A stretch of 64,000 bases of DNA, taken from assembly GCF_011764585.1 (NCBI RefSeq), contig NZ_AP022853.1, positions 3,133,501 through 3,197,500 on the forward strand. The letters are read 5' to 3'. The notes beneath the pieces were generated by a model. That model was not told the origin of the DNA, searched no databases, and saw nothing but the letters and a program-made list of their open reading frames with translations. Of this stretch, positions 24,951-33,995 are shown one piece after another. The position numbers were made by a program, and so were the translations under genes. Origin of the DNA: Sulfurimicrobium lacus (lineage in GTDB: Bacteria; Pseudomonadota; Gammaproteobacteria; Burkholderiales; Sulfuricellaceae). Position 1 is the stretch's first letter; the number at the start of each line of letters is the position of its first letter.

Positions 24951-26972
24951 ATGTTCCAGAAAATCGGCAAGGCCACCCGTGACAAGCTGGCCAAGCTGGG
25001 CATCCGCAGCCCGTTCGACCTGCTGCTGCACCTGCCGCTGCGCTACCAGGACGAAACGCATCTCTACCCCATCGCCGACGCCCCGCTGAACCAGGCGGTA
25101 CTGGTCGAGGGCATCGTCACCCACGCCAGCGTCACCTACAAGCCGCGCAAAATGCTGAGCGTCAAGATGCGCGACGCCAGCGGCATGCTTCAGTTGCGCT
25201 TCCTGCACTTCTACCCCAGCCAGGTCAAAATCCTCACGCCCGGCTTCACCGTCCGGGCCACCGGGGAAATCCGCCACGGTTTTTTCGGCGCGGAAATGGT
25301 CCACCCCCAGTGCCGCGTAGTGAAGGAAGACACACCGCTCGCCGAAGCGCTCACGCCGGTTTATCCCACCACCCAGGGCCTGTCGCAGGCCACGCTGCGC
25401 AAGCTGGTCGGCGAGGCGCTGCAGCAGTGCGAGCTGGACGAGACCCTGCCACCAGCCATCCGCGCCCGTCTCAAGCTGGCGAATTTCGGGGACAGCGTGC
25501 GCCTGCTGCACCAGCCGCCGCCCGACGTTGCACCCGCTGCGCTGGACGAACGGAACCACCCCGCCTGGCAACGCCTGATTTTCGACGAACTGCTGGCGCA
25601 GCAGCTATCCATGCGCGAGCATTACCGGCGCCGCCACGCGCGCGGCGCCCCGCCCCTGCCGCCCGGCAAGACGCTGAGCGCCGCGCTGCTGGCGAGCCTG
25701 CCTTTCGCCCTGACCGGCGCACAGCAGCGGGTAGCGCACGAAATCAGCGCGGACCTCGCCCGCCCCCACCCCATGCAGCGCCTGCTGCAAGGCGACGTGG
25801 GCAGCGGCAAGACCATCGTCGCGGCACTGGCGGCCTGCCAGGCGATCGAAAACGGCTTCCAGGCGGCACTCATGGCGCCGACCGAGATCCTCGCCGAACA
25901 GCACTACCTCAAGCTCGCCGCCTGGCTCGCGCCGCTCGGCATATCCGTCGCCTGGCTCACCGGCAGCCTCGGCAAGAAAGACAAGAAAGCCGCGCTGGAA
26001 CAGGTCGCCAGCGGCACGGCACAACTCGCCATCGGCACCCACGCCCTGTTCCAGGAACAGGTGACGTTCAGCAACCTGGGGCTCTCCATCATCGACGAGC
26101 AGCACCGCTTCGGCGTGCACCAGCGCCTGGCGCTGCGGCAAAAGGGTGGCGAGGTGCACCAGCTCATGATGAGCGCCACGCCCATCCCGCGCACCCTGTC
26201 GATGAGCTACTACGCCGACCTCGACGTTTCCGTCATCGACGAACTGCCCCCCGGCCGCACGCCCATCGTCACCAAGCTGGTGGACAGCGCCCGCCGCGAA
26301 GAAGTGTTCGGCCGCGTGCGCGACGCCTGCGTGCAAGGCCGGCAGGCCTACTGGGTGTGCCCGCTGATCGAAGAATCCGAAACCCTGCAGCTCAAGACCG
26401 CGCTCGAAACTTTTGAAAGCCTGAGCCAGGCCTTCCCCATACTCGCCATCGGCCTGGTGCACGGCCGCATGCAGGCAGCGGACAAGGCCGCCACCATGGC
26501 GGCGTTCAAGGCCGGCGGCATCCAGCTGCTGGTCGCCACCACGGTGATCGAAGTCGGCGTGGACGTGCCCAACGCCTCGCTGATGGTGATCGAACACGCC
26601 GAACGCTTTGGCCTTTCGCAACTGCACCAGTTGCGCGGCCGCGTGGGGCGCGGCGCGGCGCAAAGCACCTGCATCCTGATGTACCAGACGCCCCTGTCGG
26701 AAACCGCCCGCGCCCGCCTCAAGATAATTTACGAAAACACCGACGGCTTCGAAATCGCACGCCAGGATCTGGCCCTACGCGGCCCCGGCGAGTTCCTCGG
26801 CGCGCGCCAGAGCGGCGTGCCCATGCTCAGGTTCGCCGACCTGGAACGCGATCAGGCGCTGCTCGATCCCGCGCGCGCCGTCGCCGAGCAGATGCTCGCC
26901 GAGTTTCCCGAATTTGCCGAACGGCATCTGGCTCGGTGGCTGGGACAGCAGCAGGAGTTTCTGAAGGCGTAA
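24951..26972 (+). CDS. recG: ATP-dependent DNA helicase RecG
   Basis: A 673-aa helicase that reverses stalled replication forks and moves Holliday junctions. The N-terminal wedge/OB domain (to about residue 160) is followed by the helicase core: Walker A LLQGDVGSGKT, DEQH box IIDEQHRFGV, motif III MSATPIPRTL and motif VI QLRGRVGRG. The C-terminal FLGARQSGVP block is RecG-specific. The length is standard. The preceding 26 bases are not in the palindrome but no strong ribosome site is seen. Confidence 0.96.
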   Translation: MFQKIGKATRDKLAKLGIRSPFDLLLHLPLRYQDETHLYPIADAPLNQAVLVEGIVTHASVTYKPRKMLSVKMRDASGMLQLRFLHFYPSQVKILTPGFTVRATGEIRHGFFGAEMVHPQCRVVKEDTPLAEALTPVYPTTQGLSQATLRKLVGEALQQCELDETLPPAIRARLKLANFGDSVRLLHQPPPDVAPAALDERNHPAWQRLIFDELLAQQLSMREHYRRRHARGAPPLPPGKTLSAALLASLPFALTGAQQRVAHEISADLARPHPMQRLLQGDVGSGKTIVAALAACQAIENGFQAALMAPTEILAEQHYLKLAAWLAPLGISVAWLTGSLGKKDKKAALEQVASGTAQLAIGTHALFQEQVTFSNLGLSIIDEQHRFGVHQRLALRQKGGEVHQLMMSATPIPRTLSMSYYADLDVSVIDELPPGRTPIVTKLVDSARREEVFGRVRDACVQGRQAYWVCPLIEESETLQLKTALETFESLSQAFPILAIGLVHGRMQAADKAATMAAFKAGGIQLLVATTVIEVGVDVPNASLMVIEHAERFGLSQLHQLRGRVGRGAAQSTCILMYQTPLSETARARLKIIYENTDGFEIARQDLALRGPGEFLGARQSGVPMLRFADLERDQALLDPARAVAEQMLAEFPEFAERHLARWLGQQQEFLKA

Positions 26973-26987
26973 ACCTGTTGCAGCTTC

Positions 26988-27067
26988 CGTAGGGCGTCAA
27001 TAAGCGCAGCGCATTGCGCCGGATTCACAACATGCGGCGCAATGCCCGTTGGTTATTGCGCCCTACG
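26988..27067. repeat. intergenic inverted repeat after recG
   Basis: The outer arms CGTAGGGCG and CGCCCTACG are complementary, and the match continues through CAATAA and GCATTGCGCCG to a loop near 27025, giving a long imperfect stem across about 80 bp. It resembles the widespread GTAGGG-CAATAAGCG-CGCATTG palindromic element. It may terminate recG transcription, but there is no T-run. Confidence 0.82.
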
Positions 27068-27091
27068 TTTGTTTAGGAAAATATAATACTG

Positions 27092-27826
27092 ATGAAACTC
27101 GTTATATATCTTAAAAATCCAGCGGAAGAGGCTAACTCAATAAGAGAAGCCTTACGTCTCACAGACATTGCTGTTGCAATTGAGAATGAAAAAGTTGTCT
27201 TAGAAACTAAGGGCGTTGTTAAGTGGGAGTTGGACTTGGCGGACAACGACCTTATTTCTAAAACTTGAGAACGGGTTCATGAGCTTCTCGCCATCGTCAA
27301 CGGCGCCGCTCGTATTGAGGGCATAGCGCTACCCCGCCTTGATCTCGCGCACCTGTCCTATGTTGACGAGATGGGACAGCGGCAGCATCTGCCTAATATA
27401 GGCAAGATGTATGGAGTGTTCCCTGCGCTACGGAGTAGTCTCCCGGATCCTTCACCATTTATATCGCTTGGATTGGAGGATATAGCCGCGGCAAAAGCGA
27501 TGCGGCTGTTTAGCCTTGACCATGATTGGGTCAACTTGTACCGGATTTACGAAGTCATAGAAGAGGATGCGAAGCAACCTGGCAAACCCAAGCGTGGATG
27601 GGTAGTAAAGCGTGGATGGGCTACTCCTGACGAGTATGATGCCTTCACTGGTTCGGCCAATAATGCATCAGTGGCTGGTGACCACTCAAGGCATGGCAAG
27701 ATAAATGGTGGAACACCACAAAGAACGATGCATCTGGATGAAGCTCGCCACACGGTCCAGCGAATATTGCGTGATTGGTTGAACAGCAAGGTCGCGGCAA
27801 GCGTAATGGAGCGTAGCGCAAAGTAG
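27092..27826 (+). pseudogene. orphan gene interrupted by an in-frame TGA
   Basis: A single reading frame runs from the ATG at 27092 to a TAG at 27824-27826 but is broken by one TGA at 27266-27268 after 58 codons. The first part (MKLVIYLKNPAEEANSIREA) and the sequence just after the stop (ERVHELLAIVNGAARIEGIA) are in the same frame and both look like coding sequence, so this is one 244-residue gene with a nonsense mutation. A restart at 27371 would give 151 aa. The 5' part is notably AT-rich against its neighbours, suggesting transfer. A hairpin CGCCGAAA/TTTCGGCG (27843-27867) follows. No family recognised. Confidence 0.6.
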
Positions 27827-27891
27827 CGCGTCGAAGAAATGGCGCCGAAATCGATTCGTTTTCGGCGTATGCGCTCAGGATTTTTGGACCA

Positions 27892-27920
27892 TTGCACGGC
27901 CCCGCCTATCGGTGTATAAA
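27892..27920 (+). promoter_or_regulatory. promoter of the RHH-PIN toxin-antitoxin pair
   Basis: TTGCAC (27892-27897) and TATAAA (27915-27920) are separated by an ideal 17 bases. The sequence around the -10 box, GTGTATAAACAC (27912-27923), is an imperfect dyad (GTGT...ACAC) where the RHH antitoxin could bind to repress its own operon. The antitoxin start is 30 bp downstream. Confidence 0.6.
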
Positions 27921-27949
27921 CACATAAACACCCATCACCGGAGAACGCC

Positions 27950-28189
27950 ATGGATACGATTCGCTGGAATGTCGCCGTCTCTGCCGACACCGACCAATCC
28001 CTTCGCATGTTTCTGGCCAGCCAGGGCGGCGGCAGAAAGGGCGACTTGTCGCGCTTTATCGAAGAGGCGGTACGGGCGCACATCCTGGAGCTGACGGCCG
28101 AACAGGCCAAGGCCGCCAATGTCAACGTGAGCGAGGCGGATCTGGCCTCCGTGGTCGATGAAGCCCTGCAGTGGGCGCATCAGCACTGA
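27950..28189 (+). CDS. ribbon-helix-helix antitoxin
   Basis: A 79-aa protein. Residues ~1-45 (TIRWNVAVSADTDQSLRMFL, then GDLSRFIEEAVRAHILEL) form a strand plus two helices, the ribbon-helix-helix DNA-binding fold common in antitoxins. The C-terminal part would bind the toxin. GGAGAACGCC precedes the ATG. The stop overlaps the PIN-toxin start codon by one base (TGATG), standard for toxin-antitoxin operons. Confidence 0.82.
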   Translation: MDTIRWNVAVSADTDQSLRMFLASQGGGRKGDLSRFIEEAVRAHILELTAEQAKAANVNVSEADLASVVDEALQWAHQH

Positions 28190-28599
28190 TGCGGGTTGTC
28201 CTGGACACCAACATCCTGTTCAGCGCACTGATCTCGCCGCATGGGCATCCCGATGCAATCTATCGCGCCTGGCGTTCCGCGCGCTTCGTGGTGGTGACAT
28301 CGCGGATGCAGCTCGACGAGATTCGCCGAGCCAGCCGCTACCCCAAGTTTCAGGCCATTCTGCAGCCAGTCAAGGTTGGCGCAATGATCAACAATTTGCA
28401 ACGCGCCGTGGTTCTGGACCATTTGACCATGGCGGATGAAGCCGATGATCCCGACGATGCGTTTCTGCTGGCCATGGCGCGGGCTGGCGATGTGGACTAC
28501 CTGGTGACCGGCGACCGCCGGGCTGGCTTGCTGCAACGTGGGCATATCGAACGCACCCGGATCGTCACGCCTGCCGTATTTTGCGCCGAGGTGTTGTGA
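28189..28599 (+). CDS. PIN-domain toxin (ribonuclease)
   Basis: A 136-aa PIN-domain protein, predicted to be a Mg-dependent endoribonuclease. The first acidic residue is in MRVVLDTNILFSAL; further acidic residues are in DEADDPDDAFLLAMA and the block VDYLVTGDRRAGL near the C-terminus, which matches the COG1569-type PIN toxins. The ATG at 28189 overlaps the antitoxin stop; the longer frame from 28171 lies inside the antitoxin gene. Probably neutralised by the upstream RHH protein. Confidence 0.85.
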   Translation: MRVVLDTNILFSALISPHGHPDAIYRAWRSARFVVVTSRMQLDEIRRASRYPKFQAILQPVKVGAMINNLQRAVVLDHLTMADEADDPDDAFLLAMARAGDVDYLVTGDRRAGLLQRGHIERTRIVTPAVFCAEVL

Positions 28600-28685
28600 T
28601 CCCGGGCTGACCAGCCCCATCCGGGGCGCGTTTATAGTGCCGTCATCTCACTTACAATTTCTATCCTGTTACCTGGACCCCCATC

Positions 28686-29531
28686 ATGCTGAGCTACCGC
28701 CACGCCTTCCATGCCGGCAACCACGCCGACGTGCTGAAACACCTCGTCCTGGTGCAACTCGACCGCTACCTTGGCCAGAAGGACAAGCCGTTCTGGGTCA
28801 TCGACACCCATGCCGGGGCCGGACTTTATGCGCTGGACACCGGTTATGCGACGCAGCTGAAGGAGTTCGACAGCGGCATCGGCAGGCTGTGGGCGCGCAA
28901 GGACTTGCCTGCGCCGCTGGCCGAGTATGTGGACCTGGTGCGCGCAATCAACCCGGACGGCGCGCTGCGCTTTTACCCCGGCTCGCCCTGGCTGGCGCTG
29001 CAGACCACGCGCCCGCAGGACCGTCTGCGCCTGTTCGAGCTGCACAGCAGCGACAGCCGCATCCTGCAGGACAATTTCGCCGATCACGCGCGGCGCGTGA
29101 CCATCACCACCGCCGACGGTTTCGACGCACTCAAGGCCTTGCTCCCGCCGCCGCCGCGCCGCGCCCTGGTGCTGATCGACCCGTCCTACGAAATGCGCGA
29201 AGACTACCAGCACGTGGTCGCCGCGCTCAAGGATGGCCTGACGCGCTTTGCCACCGGCACATATGCGGTGTGGTATCCGCAACTGGCCAGGGCCGAGGCG
29301 CGGCAACTGCCGGAAAAACTCAAGCGCCTGCCGGTGAAAAGCTGGCTCAACGTATCCCTGACGGTCCACGCGCCGAGTTCGGACGGTTTCGGCATGCACG
29401 GCAGCGGCATGTTCGTCGTCAACCCGCCGTGGACGCTGCACAAGACGCTCGCGGACGTCCTGCCCTACCTGGTCAAGGTGCTGGGCCAGGATGCCGGAGC
29501 AAGCTTCGTTCTGGAGCAGGAAACGGCGTAA
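28686..29531 (+). CDS. rlmJ: 23S rRNA (adenine(2030)-N6)-methyltransferase
   Basis: A 281-aa SAM-dependent enzyme that methylates A2030 of 23S rRNA. The N-terminal SYRHAFHAGNHADVLKH block is the RlmJ signature, the SAM loop is DTHAGAGLY and the catalytic motif IV is LIDPSYE (DPPYE in E. coli, so Pro to Ser here). The C-terminal GMHGSGMFVVNPPW is also conserved. It is a single gene before ubiC. Confidence 0.93.
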   Translation: MLSYRHAFHAGNHADVLKHLVLVQLDRYLGQKDKPFWVIDTHAGAGLYALDTGYATQLKEFDSGIGRLWARKDLPAPLAEYVDLVRAINPDGALRFYPGSPWLALQTTRPQDRLRLFELHSSDSRILQDNFADHARRVTITTADGFDALKALLPPPPRRALVLIDPSYEMREDYQHVVAALKDGLTRFATGTYAVWYPQLARAEARQLPEKLKRLPVKSWLNVSLTVHAPSSDGFGMHGSGMFVVNPPWTLHKTLADVLPYLVKVLGQDAGASFVLEQETA

Positions 29532-29606
29532 GGTCCTTGGTCAGCGCTTCCCCGAATACTGCTAGAATCCCCGCTTGACCAAGAACCGAGACGGACCGCT
29601 CACCCC

Positions 29607-30146
29607 ATGCGTCACCTGCCCATGTTGTGGCACCCCCGCCCGCCCGCCGCGCCCTGCCTGTATCGCGCGTGGCTGACCGACCGGGGCTCGCTCACGCACC
29701 GCATCCAGACGCGCTGCGGCGCCTTCAGCGTGCGCGGCTTGCGCCTCACCAGGGCCAAGTCCGGGCGCGACGAAGCCGCTTATGTGAACCTGAATCCGCG
29801 CGAGCTCGCATTGTTGCGCGAAGTGCTTCTGTACTGCGGCGACACGCCGGTCGTTTTCGCCCACAGCGTGATTCCCCGTGCGGGCTTGCGCGGGCCGTGG
29901 CGCAGCCTGAGCAGTCTCGGCAACAAGCCGCTCGGCGCGGCCCTGTTCGCCGATCCGCAGGTAAAGCGCTCGCCGCTGCAATTCAAGAAACTCAGCCGCC
30001 GCCACGAGCTCTATCGGCGCGCCTGCCGCATCCTGCCCGAACCGCCGGCGTATCTGTGGGCGCGGCGCTCGGTGTTCACGCTGCGGCGCCAGCCGATCCT
30101 GGTCACGGAAGTCTTCCTCCCCGGCATCCTGGAGTTAGCGAATTGA
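29607..30146 (+). CDS. ubiC: chorismate lyase
   Basis: A 179-aa chorismate pyruvate-lyase, supplying 4-hydroxybenzoate for ubiquinone. Family features include the [12 protein letters not shown] block, [20 protein letters not shown] and the C-terminal [21 protein letters not shown] with its conserved Glu. The stop overlaps the ubiA start codon (TTGA), so the two enzymes acting on consecutive steps are translationally coupled. Confidence 0.92.
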   Translation: MRHLPMLWHPRPPAAPCLYRAWLTDRGSLTHRIQTRCGAFSVRGLRLTRAKSGRDEAAYVNLNPRELALLREVLLYCGDTPVVFAHSVIPRAGLRGPWRSLSSLGNKPLGAALFADPQVKRSPLQFKKLSRRHELYRRACRILPEPPAYLWARRSVFTLRRQPILVTEVFLPGILELAN

Positions 30147-31033
30147 AACTGAAGGAAAGATTCGACCTTTACGAAAAACTGATGCGGCTCGACAAGCCCA
30201 TCGGCATCTTGCTGCTGGCTTGGCCGACGCTGTGGGCGCTGTGGATTTCATCCGGCGGCCTGCCCAACTGGATGATCGTGTGGATTTTCATGCTCGGCAC
30301 GGTGCTGATGCGCTCCGCCGGATGCGTCATCAACGACTATGCCGACCGCGATTTCGACCCGCACGTGGAGCGCACGCGGAACCGCCCCATGGCCGCCGGT
30401 CTGGTGAGCAAAAAGGAGGCGCTGGCGCTGTTCGCGGCGCTGTCCGTGTGCGCGTTCCTGCTCATCCTGCGCTTCAACAAGCTCACCATCCTGCTCTCCT
30501 TCGGCGCGCTGTTCCTGGCCGCCAGCTACCCCTTCACCAAGCGCTTTTTCGCCATTCCTCAGGCCTATCTCGGCATCGCTTTCGGCTTCGGCATTCCCAT
30601 GAGCTTCGCCGCGCAAACCGGGCACGTGCCGGCCATGGCGTGGCTCATGCTGCTGGCCAACATTTTCTGGGCCATCGCCTACGACACCGAATACGCCATG
30701 GTGGACCGCGAGGACGACCTCAAGATCGGCATCAAGACTTCCGCCATCACCTTCGGCCGATATGACGTGCTGGCGGTAATGGTGTGCTACGGCATCACCC
30801 TGGCCATTCTCGCCGGGATTGGCGGGTGGTTCCGGCTGGGGCTGTTCTATTACGCCGGCCTCGCCGTGGCGCTGGGCATCGCGGTCTACCATTACAGCCT
30901 GATCCGCAGGCGCGAACGGGACAAATGCTTCAAGGCCTTCATCCACAACAACTGGTTCGGCGCGGCGGTATTCGGCGGCATCCTGCTAAACTACTGGCAG
31001 AGTACCCTGTACGCCGTCAAACACCTGTTCTGA
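30143..31033 (+). CDS. ubiA: 4-hydroxybenzoate polyprenyltransferase
   Basis: A 296-aa integral membrane prenyltransferase that attaches the polyprenyl tail to 4-hydroxybenzoate. Both Mg-diphosphate motifs are present: NDYADRDFD and [12 protein letters not shown]. Seven to nine membrane helices are visible. The start is a TTG at 30143 that overlaps the ubiC stop, with GGAG nine bases upstream and the protein beginning [20 protein letters not shown]; the open frame upstream is only shadow of ubiC. Confidence 0.95.
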   Translation: MKLKERFDLYEKLMRLDKPIGILLLAWPTLWALWISSGGLPNWMIVWIFMLGTVLMRSAGCVINDYADRDFDPHVERTRNRPMAAGLVSKKEALALFAALSVCAFLLILRFNKLTILLSFGALFLAASYPFTKRFFAIPQAYLGIAFGFGIPMSFAAQTGHVPAMAWLMLLANIFWAIAYDTEYAMVDREDDLKIGIKTSAITFGRYDVLAVMVCYGITLAILAGIGGWFRLGLFYYAGLAVALGIAVYHYSLIRRRERDKCFKAFIHNNWFGAAVFGGILLNYWQSTLYAVKHLF

Positions 31034-31042
31034 GAAACCGCA

Positions 31043-31663
31043 ATGGCCGGCTGCTGCGAAAACAAATCTTGCACTCTCGCCGCCATGCGCGCCGACCACG
31101 GCCGCGTGCTGAAAATCGTGCTGGCGGTCAATGCCGTCATGTTCCTGGTGGAAACCTTTGCCGGCATGGCCGCCCACTCCACTTCCCTGCTGGCGGACGC
31201 TTCCGACATGCTGGGGGATGCGCTGGTGTATGGCTTCAGCCTCTACGTGCTGACCCGGGACGAAAGCTGGCAGGCGCGCGCCGCCTTGCTCAAAGGCCTG
31301 ATCATGCTGGCCTTCGGCCTCGGCGTCGCGGCGGAAGCGATCCACAAGACCCTGCACCCCATCCTGCCGCAGGGCGAAGCTATCGGCCTGATCGGCCTGC
31401 TGGCCCTCGCCGCCAACACCGGCTGTTTCCTGCTGCTCTACCGCCACCGCGCCGACAACCTCAACATGAGCTCGGTATGGCTGTGCTCGCGCAACGACCT
31501 GTTCGCCAATGTCGGCGTGATCCTCGCCGGCGTCGCGGTGATCTACAGCCAATCGCGCTGGCCGGACATCGTCGTAGGTGGCATCATTGCAGCACTGTTC
31601 CTCAAATCCGCCGTGAGCGTATTGCGCCAGTCCCTCGCCAGCCTGAATTCCCAACCTGATTAG
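31043..31663 (+). CDS. cation diffusion facilitator family transporter
   Basis: A 206-aa inner-membrane metal exporter. The metal-site signature is STSLLADASDMLGDAL in helix 2, with a second site in SVWLCSRNDLFANVGVI in helix 5. The N-terminus MAGCCENKSC is a Cys-rich metal-binding start. It lacks the long cytoplasmic C-terminal domain of classical members. Zn, Co or Cd are possible substrates; sequence does not decide. It follows ubiA by nine bases. Confidence 0.85.
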   Translation: MAGCCENKSCTLAAMRADHGRVLKIVLAVNAVMFLVETFAGMAAHSTSLLADASDMLGDALVYGFSLYVLTRDESWQARAALLKGLIMLAFGLGVAAEAIHKTLHPILPQGEAIGLIGLLALAANTGCFLLLYRHRADNLNMSSVWLCSRNDLFANVGVILAGVAVIYSQSRWPDIVVGGIIAALFLKSAVSVLRQSLASLNSQPD

Positions 31664-31671
31664 GAGTCGTC

Positions 31672-32118
31672 ATGCGAAACATTCTGTTGGTCCTTTCCCT
31701 GCTACTTCCCGCCGCACTTGCCCAGGCGCAGCAGCCCGCACCGCTGCCGGACGCACGCATGCTGGTGAACATGCCGGACGTGCCGCGCAGCGTGATGCGC
31801 GCCGACATGCTCGACCACATGGCGGCGCTCAACGAGATCATCGGCGACCTGGCGGAAAACAAATTCGAGGCTGCCGCGGAAACCGCCGAAAAACGCATCG
31901 GCCAAAGCGCCATGGGCAGAAACGCCCCCATGGCGCGCGGCCAGGGTCCGGGCCGCTTCATGCCCGACACCATGCGCCAGATGGGCTGGAACATGCACGG
32001 CGCCGCCAGCGAATTCGCCAAGGTGGCGAAGACAGGCGACAAGACCAAGGCCCTGGCCGCACTGCAGCAGGTCACCGCGAGCTGCGTGGCCTGCCACATG
32101 GCGTTCCGTACCCGCTGA
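31672..32118 (+). CDS. cytochrome c'-like monoheme protein
   Basis: A 148-aa periplasmic protein. The signal peptide ends near AQAQQ (residue ~20). The rest is predicted to be a helical bundle with a single heme site CVACH close to the C-terminus, the pattern of cytochromes c' and c556. An unusual stretch of Met (MARGQGPGRFMPDTMRQMGW) could offer a Met ligand. It begins eight bases after the CDF gene with AGGAG, so it is probably in that operon. Roles of the family include electron transfer and NO binding. Confidence 0.82.
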   Translation: MRNILLVLSLLLPAALAQAQQPAPLPDARMLVNMPDVPRSVMRADMLDHMAALNEIIGDLAENKFEAAAETAEKRIGQSAMGRNAPMARGQGPGRFMPDTMRQMGWNMHGAASEFAKVAKTGDKTKALAALQQVTASCVACHMAFRTR

Positions 32119-32280
32119 AACCGGGGCGGCTGCCCTGCCCCCGAATCCGTCCAACGGACCATTCCGGCGCAATGCAATGGAATAAATCCAGCTTCTCCCG
32201 CGTCTTTACTCCTGTCGGCCTGGACACGGCCGATTCCAGGGCTGATTGCGCCCCAAGGAAAAAACGCGGGGGGATCGGCG

Positions 32281-32844
32281 ATGGAGCAAGAGGGTGAGGC
32301 CAGGGACGAGGGCAGTAAAGCATCCCGCTTCGTGGCTGACAGGCGAAACGGGGCCGGCCACGAGACCCGGGAAGAACCGCCCGCCCGAGCTGCCCGCTAC
32401 GACCTCCTGACGGCACTCCCCAACCGGGAGTTGTTTTTCCAGCGCCTCGAACAGGTTCTCGCTGAAAACCGGCGGCAGAACCGGAAATTTGCGCTCATCT
32501 TCATCGGCCTCGACGGCATCGAGACGGTCAACGACGGTTACGGCCAGCGCTGCGGCGACGCCTTGCTGCATGAAGTGGCCAGCCGCCTGAAAAAAGGGAT
32601 ACGGGGTTCGGATACCCTAGCCCGCCTGGGCGGAGACGAATTCGCCGTCATTCTGCCCATCCTCGAAAACAGTCAGGATGCAGAGCGCGTCGCCGCACAA
32701 TTGCTGGAGCAATTCCGCACGCCATTCATCCTCGCGGGGCATCCCTGCCGGATCACTGCCGGCATCGGCATCAGCCGCTACCCCGAAGACGGGGACGAAA
32801 CGAAAACCCTGCTCGACCGCGCACGTAGGGCCTGCCTGGGCTAA
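32281..32844 (+). CDS. short GGDEF-domain protein (diguanylate cyclase)
   Basis: A 187-aa soluble protein that is little more than a GGDEF domain (residues ~40-185). The catalytic motif GGDEF is intact and is preceded by the inhibitory I-site RGSD at the normal five-residue distance. The N-terminal 40 residues are polar with no sensor domain. The domain stops early: the usual ADxAMYxAKxxGRN ending is replaced by DRARRACLG. Near 32815 another frame reads on with AWAK, so a frameshift is possible. Activity is uncertain. Confidence 0.72.
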   Translation: MEQEGEARDEGSKASRFVADRRNGAGHETREEPPARAARYDLLTALPNRELFFQRLEQVLAENRRQNRKFALIFIGLDGIETVNDGYGQRCGDALLHEVASRLKKGIRGSDTLARLGGDEFAVILPILENSQDAERVAAQLLEQFRTPFILAGHPCRITAGIGISRYPEDGDETKTLLDRARRACLG

Positions 32845-32964
32845 GAGCCTGTCGCGCGTCCCGCGGGGAACCGGCGGCGGACCCCAAAAGCAAAAAACCG
32901 GCCAACGGTCGTGCGCTTGATGCAATAATTCGGGTTAAATCACTCCCTTCCTTCAGGAAACGCC

Positions 32965-33309
32965 ATGAGCGAACTTCAAAGCCCCACCGATCAGGATTCC
33001 CTGAAAACTCTCACCACCGTGGTCCATGCCCTGCAGGCAGCGTCCTTTATTATCGGCATAACCAGCATCGTCGCCATCGTGATCAATTACGTGAAGATCG
33101 ACGACGTCAAGGGCACCTGGCTGGAATCGCATTTCCGCTGGCAGATCCGCACCTTCTGGTTCGGCCTGCTGTGGGGCGTGATCGGCGTCCTCACCTTCAT
33201 TCTCGTCATCGGCTGGTTAATCCTGGCGGCCGATGCCGTCTGGGTGATCTACCGCATCGTCAAGGGCTGGCTGAACCTCAACGAGGGCAAGGAAGTGAAT
33301 CCGGCGTAG
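32965..33309 (+). CDS. DUF4870-like small membrane protein
   Basis: A 114-aa inner-membrane protein with three hydrophobic helices (residues ~25-45, 65-85 and 88-105). The segment TWLESHFRWQIRTFWFGLLW between helices 1 and 2 is strongly conserved in the DUF4870 group of betaproteobacteria. AGGAA precedes the ATG. Function unknown; it is a single gene. Confidence 0.8.
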   Translation: MSELQSPTDQDSLKTLTTVVHALQAASFIIGITSIVAIVINYVKIDDVKGTWLESHFRWQIRTFWFGLLWGVIGVLTFILVIGWLILAADAVWVIYRIVKGWLNLNEGKEVNPA

Positions 33310-33340
33310 AATATTTCCCTTAGCCAATCAGGAAATCCAT

Positions 33341-33658
33341 ATGTCCCAGCCGAAAATCTCCCTGCCTCAGGATCAGCTTTCCCGCTTCTGCCGCCAGTGG
33401 AAAATCGCCGAATTCGCCCTGTTCGGCTCGGTGCTGCGCGATGATTTCCGCCCCGACAGTGACATTGACGTGCTGGTAACTTTTTTGCCCGATGCAAGCT
33501 GGAGCCTGTTCGATCATGTGGAAATGCGCGACGAACTGGCCGCCATGCTGGGGCGCAAGGTGGATTTGCTGACCCGCAATGCTGTCGAGCAAAGCCGTAA
33601 TCAAATTCGTCGGCGTGCCATTCTGGAATCGGCCGAGGTCATCCATGCCGCAGCGTGA
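33341..33658 (+). CDS. mntA: MntA-type nucleotidyltransferase antitoxin
   Basis: A 105-aa minimal nucleotidyltransferase. The catalytic GSx10DxD motif is complete (Gly29, Ser30, Asp41, Asp43 in FGSVLRDDFRPDSDIDV). In characterised MntA/HepT systems this enzyme adds AMP groups to a tyrosine of the HEPN toxin and so inactivates it. Its 3' end overlaps the hepT start by 14 bases, fixing the pair as one operon. Confidence 0.87.
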   Translation: MSQPKISLPQDQLSRFCRQWKIAEFALFGSVLRDDFRPDSDIDVLVTFLPDASWSLFDHVEMRDELAAMLGRKVDLLTRNAVEQSRNQIRRRAILESAEVIHAAA

Positions 33659-33995
33659 TGTCGCCCACCTGGATGACATCCTGAAAGCATCCGAACTTAT
33701 ACTGTCTTTTCTCGATGGTATTGATCGGGACACATTTCACCGCGATCTGAAAACACAGTCTGCCGTGATTCGCCAGTTCGAAATTGTCGGCGAGGCAACG
33801 AAACGGGTTTCTCCGGAATTCAAAACCATCCATCCCGGCATTCCTTGGCGAAAGATGGCAGGTATGCGCGACATTCTGATTCATGCCTACGACACCGTGG
33901 ATGTGAATGAAATCTGGTTTGCTGCAAGCCGCGACATTCCAGAGCTTATAGCGCTCTTGCAGCAACTTCCTCCATTCGAAAGCACCGCCCAATGA
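33645..33995 (+). CDS. hepT: HepT-type HEPN ribonuclease toxin
   Basis: A 116-aa HEPN (DUF86) protein. The RNase motif RX4H and the following tyrosine are intact: Arg75, His80 and Tyr82 in RDILIHAY, the RX4HXY arrangement in which Tyr is the AMPylation target. The ATG at 33645 lies within mntA; a longer frame from 33579 is rejected. Its stop overlaps the ubiD start codon (ATGA), an unusual link between a toxin and a biosynthetic gene. Confidence 0.87.
   Translation: MPQRDVAHLDDILKASELILSFLDGIDRDTFHRDLKTQSAVIRQFEIVGEATKRVSPEFKTIHPGIPWRKMAGMRDILIHAYDTVDVNEIWFAASRDIPELIALLQQLPPFESTAQ

Noticed and set aside
27266-27268. TGA read as selenocysteine
   Set aside because: No selenoprotein family was recognised, the surrounding residues (SKT-ERV) are not redox-like, and no SECIS-like stem directly after the codon was evident. 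A nonsense mutation is simpler.
32678-32920. 81-codon frame at the end of the short GGDEF gene
   Set aside because: It could be the frameshifted tail of the domain (AWAK), but the match to the usual ending is too weak to call a frameshift with confidence.
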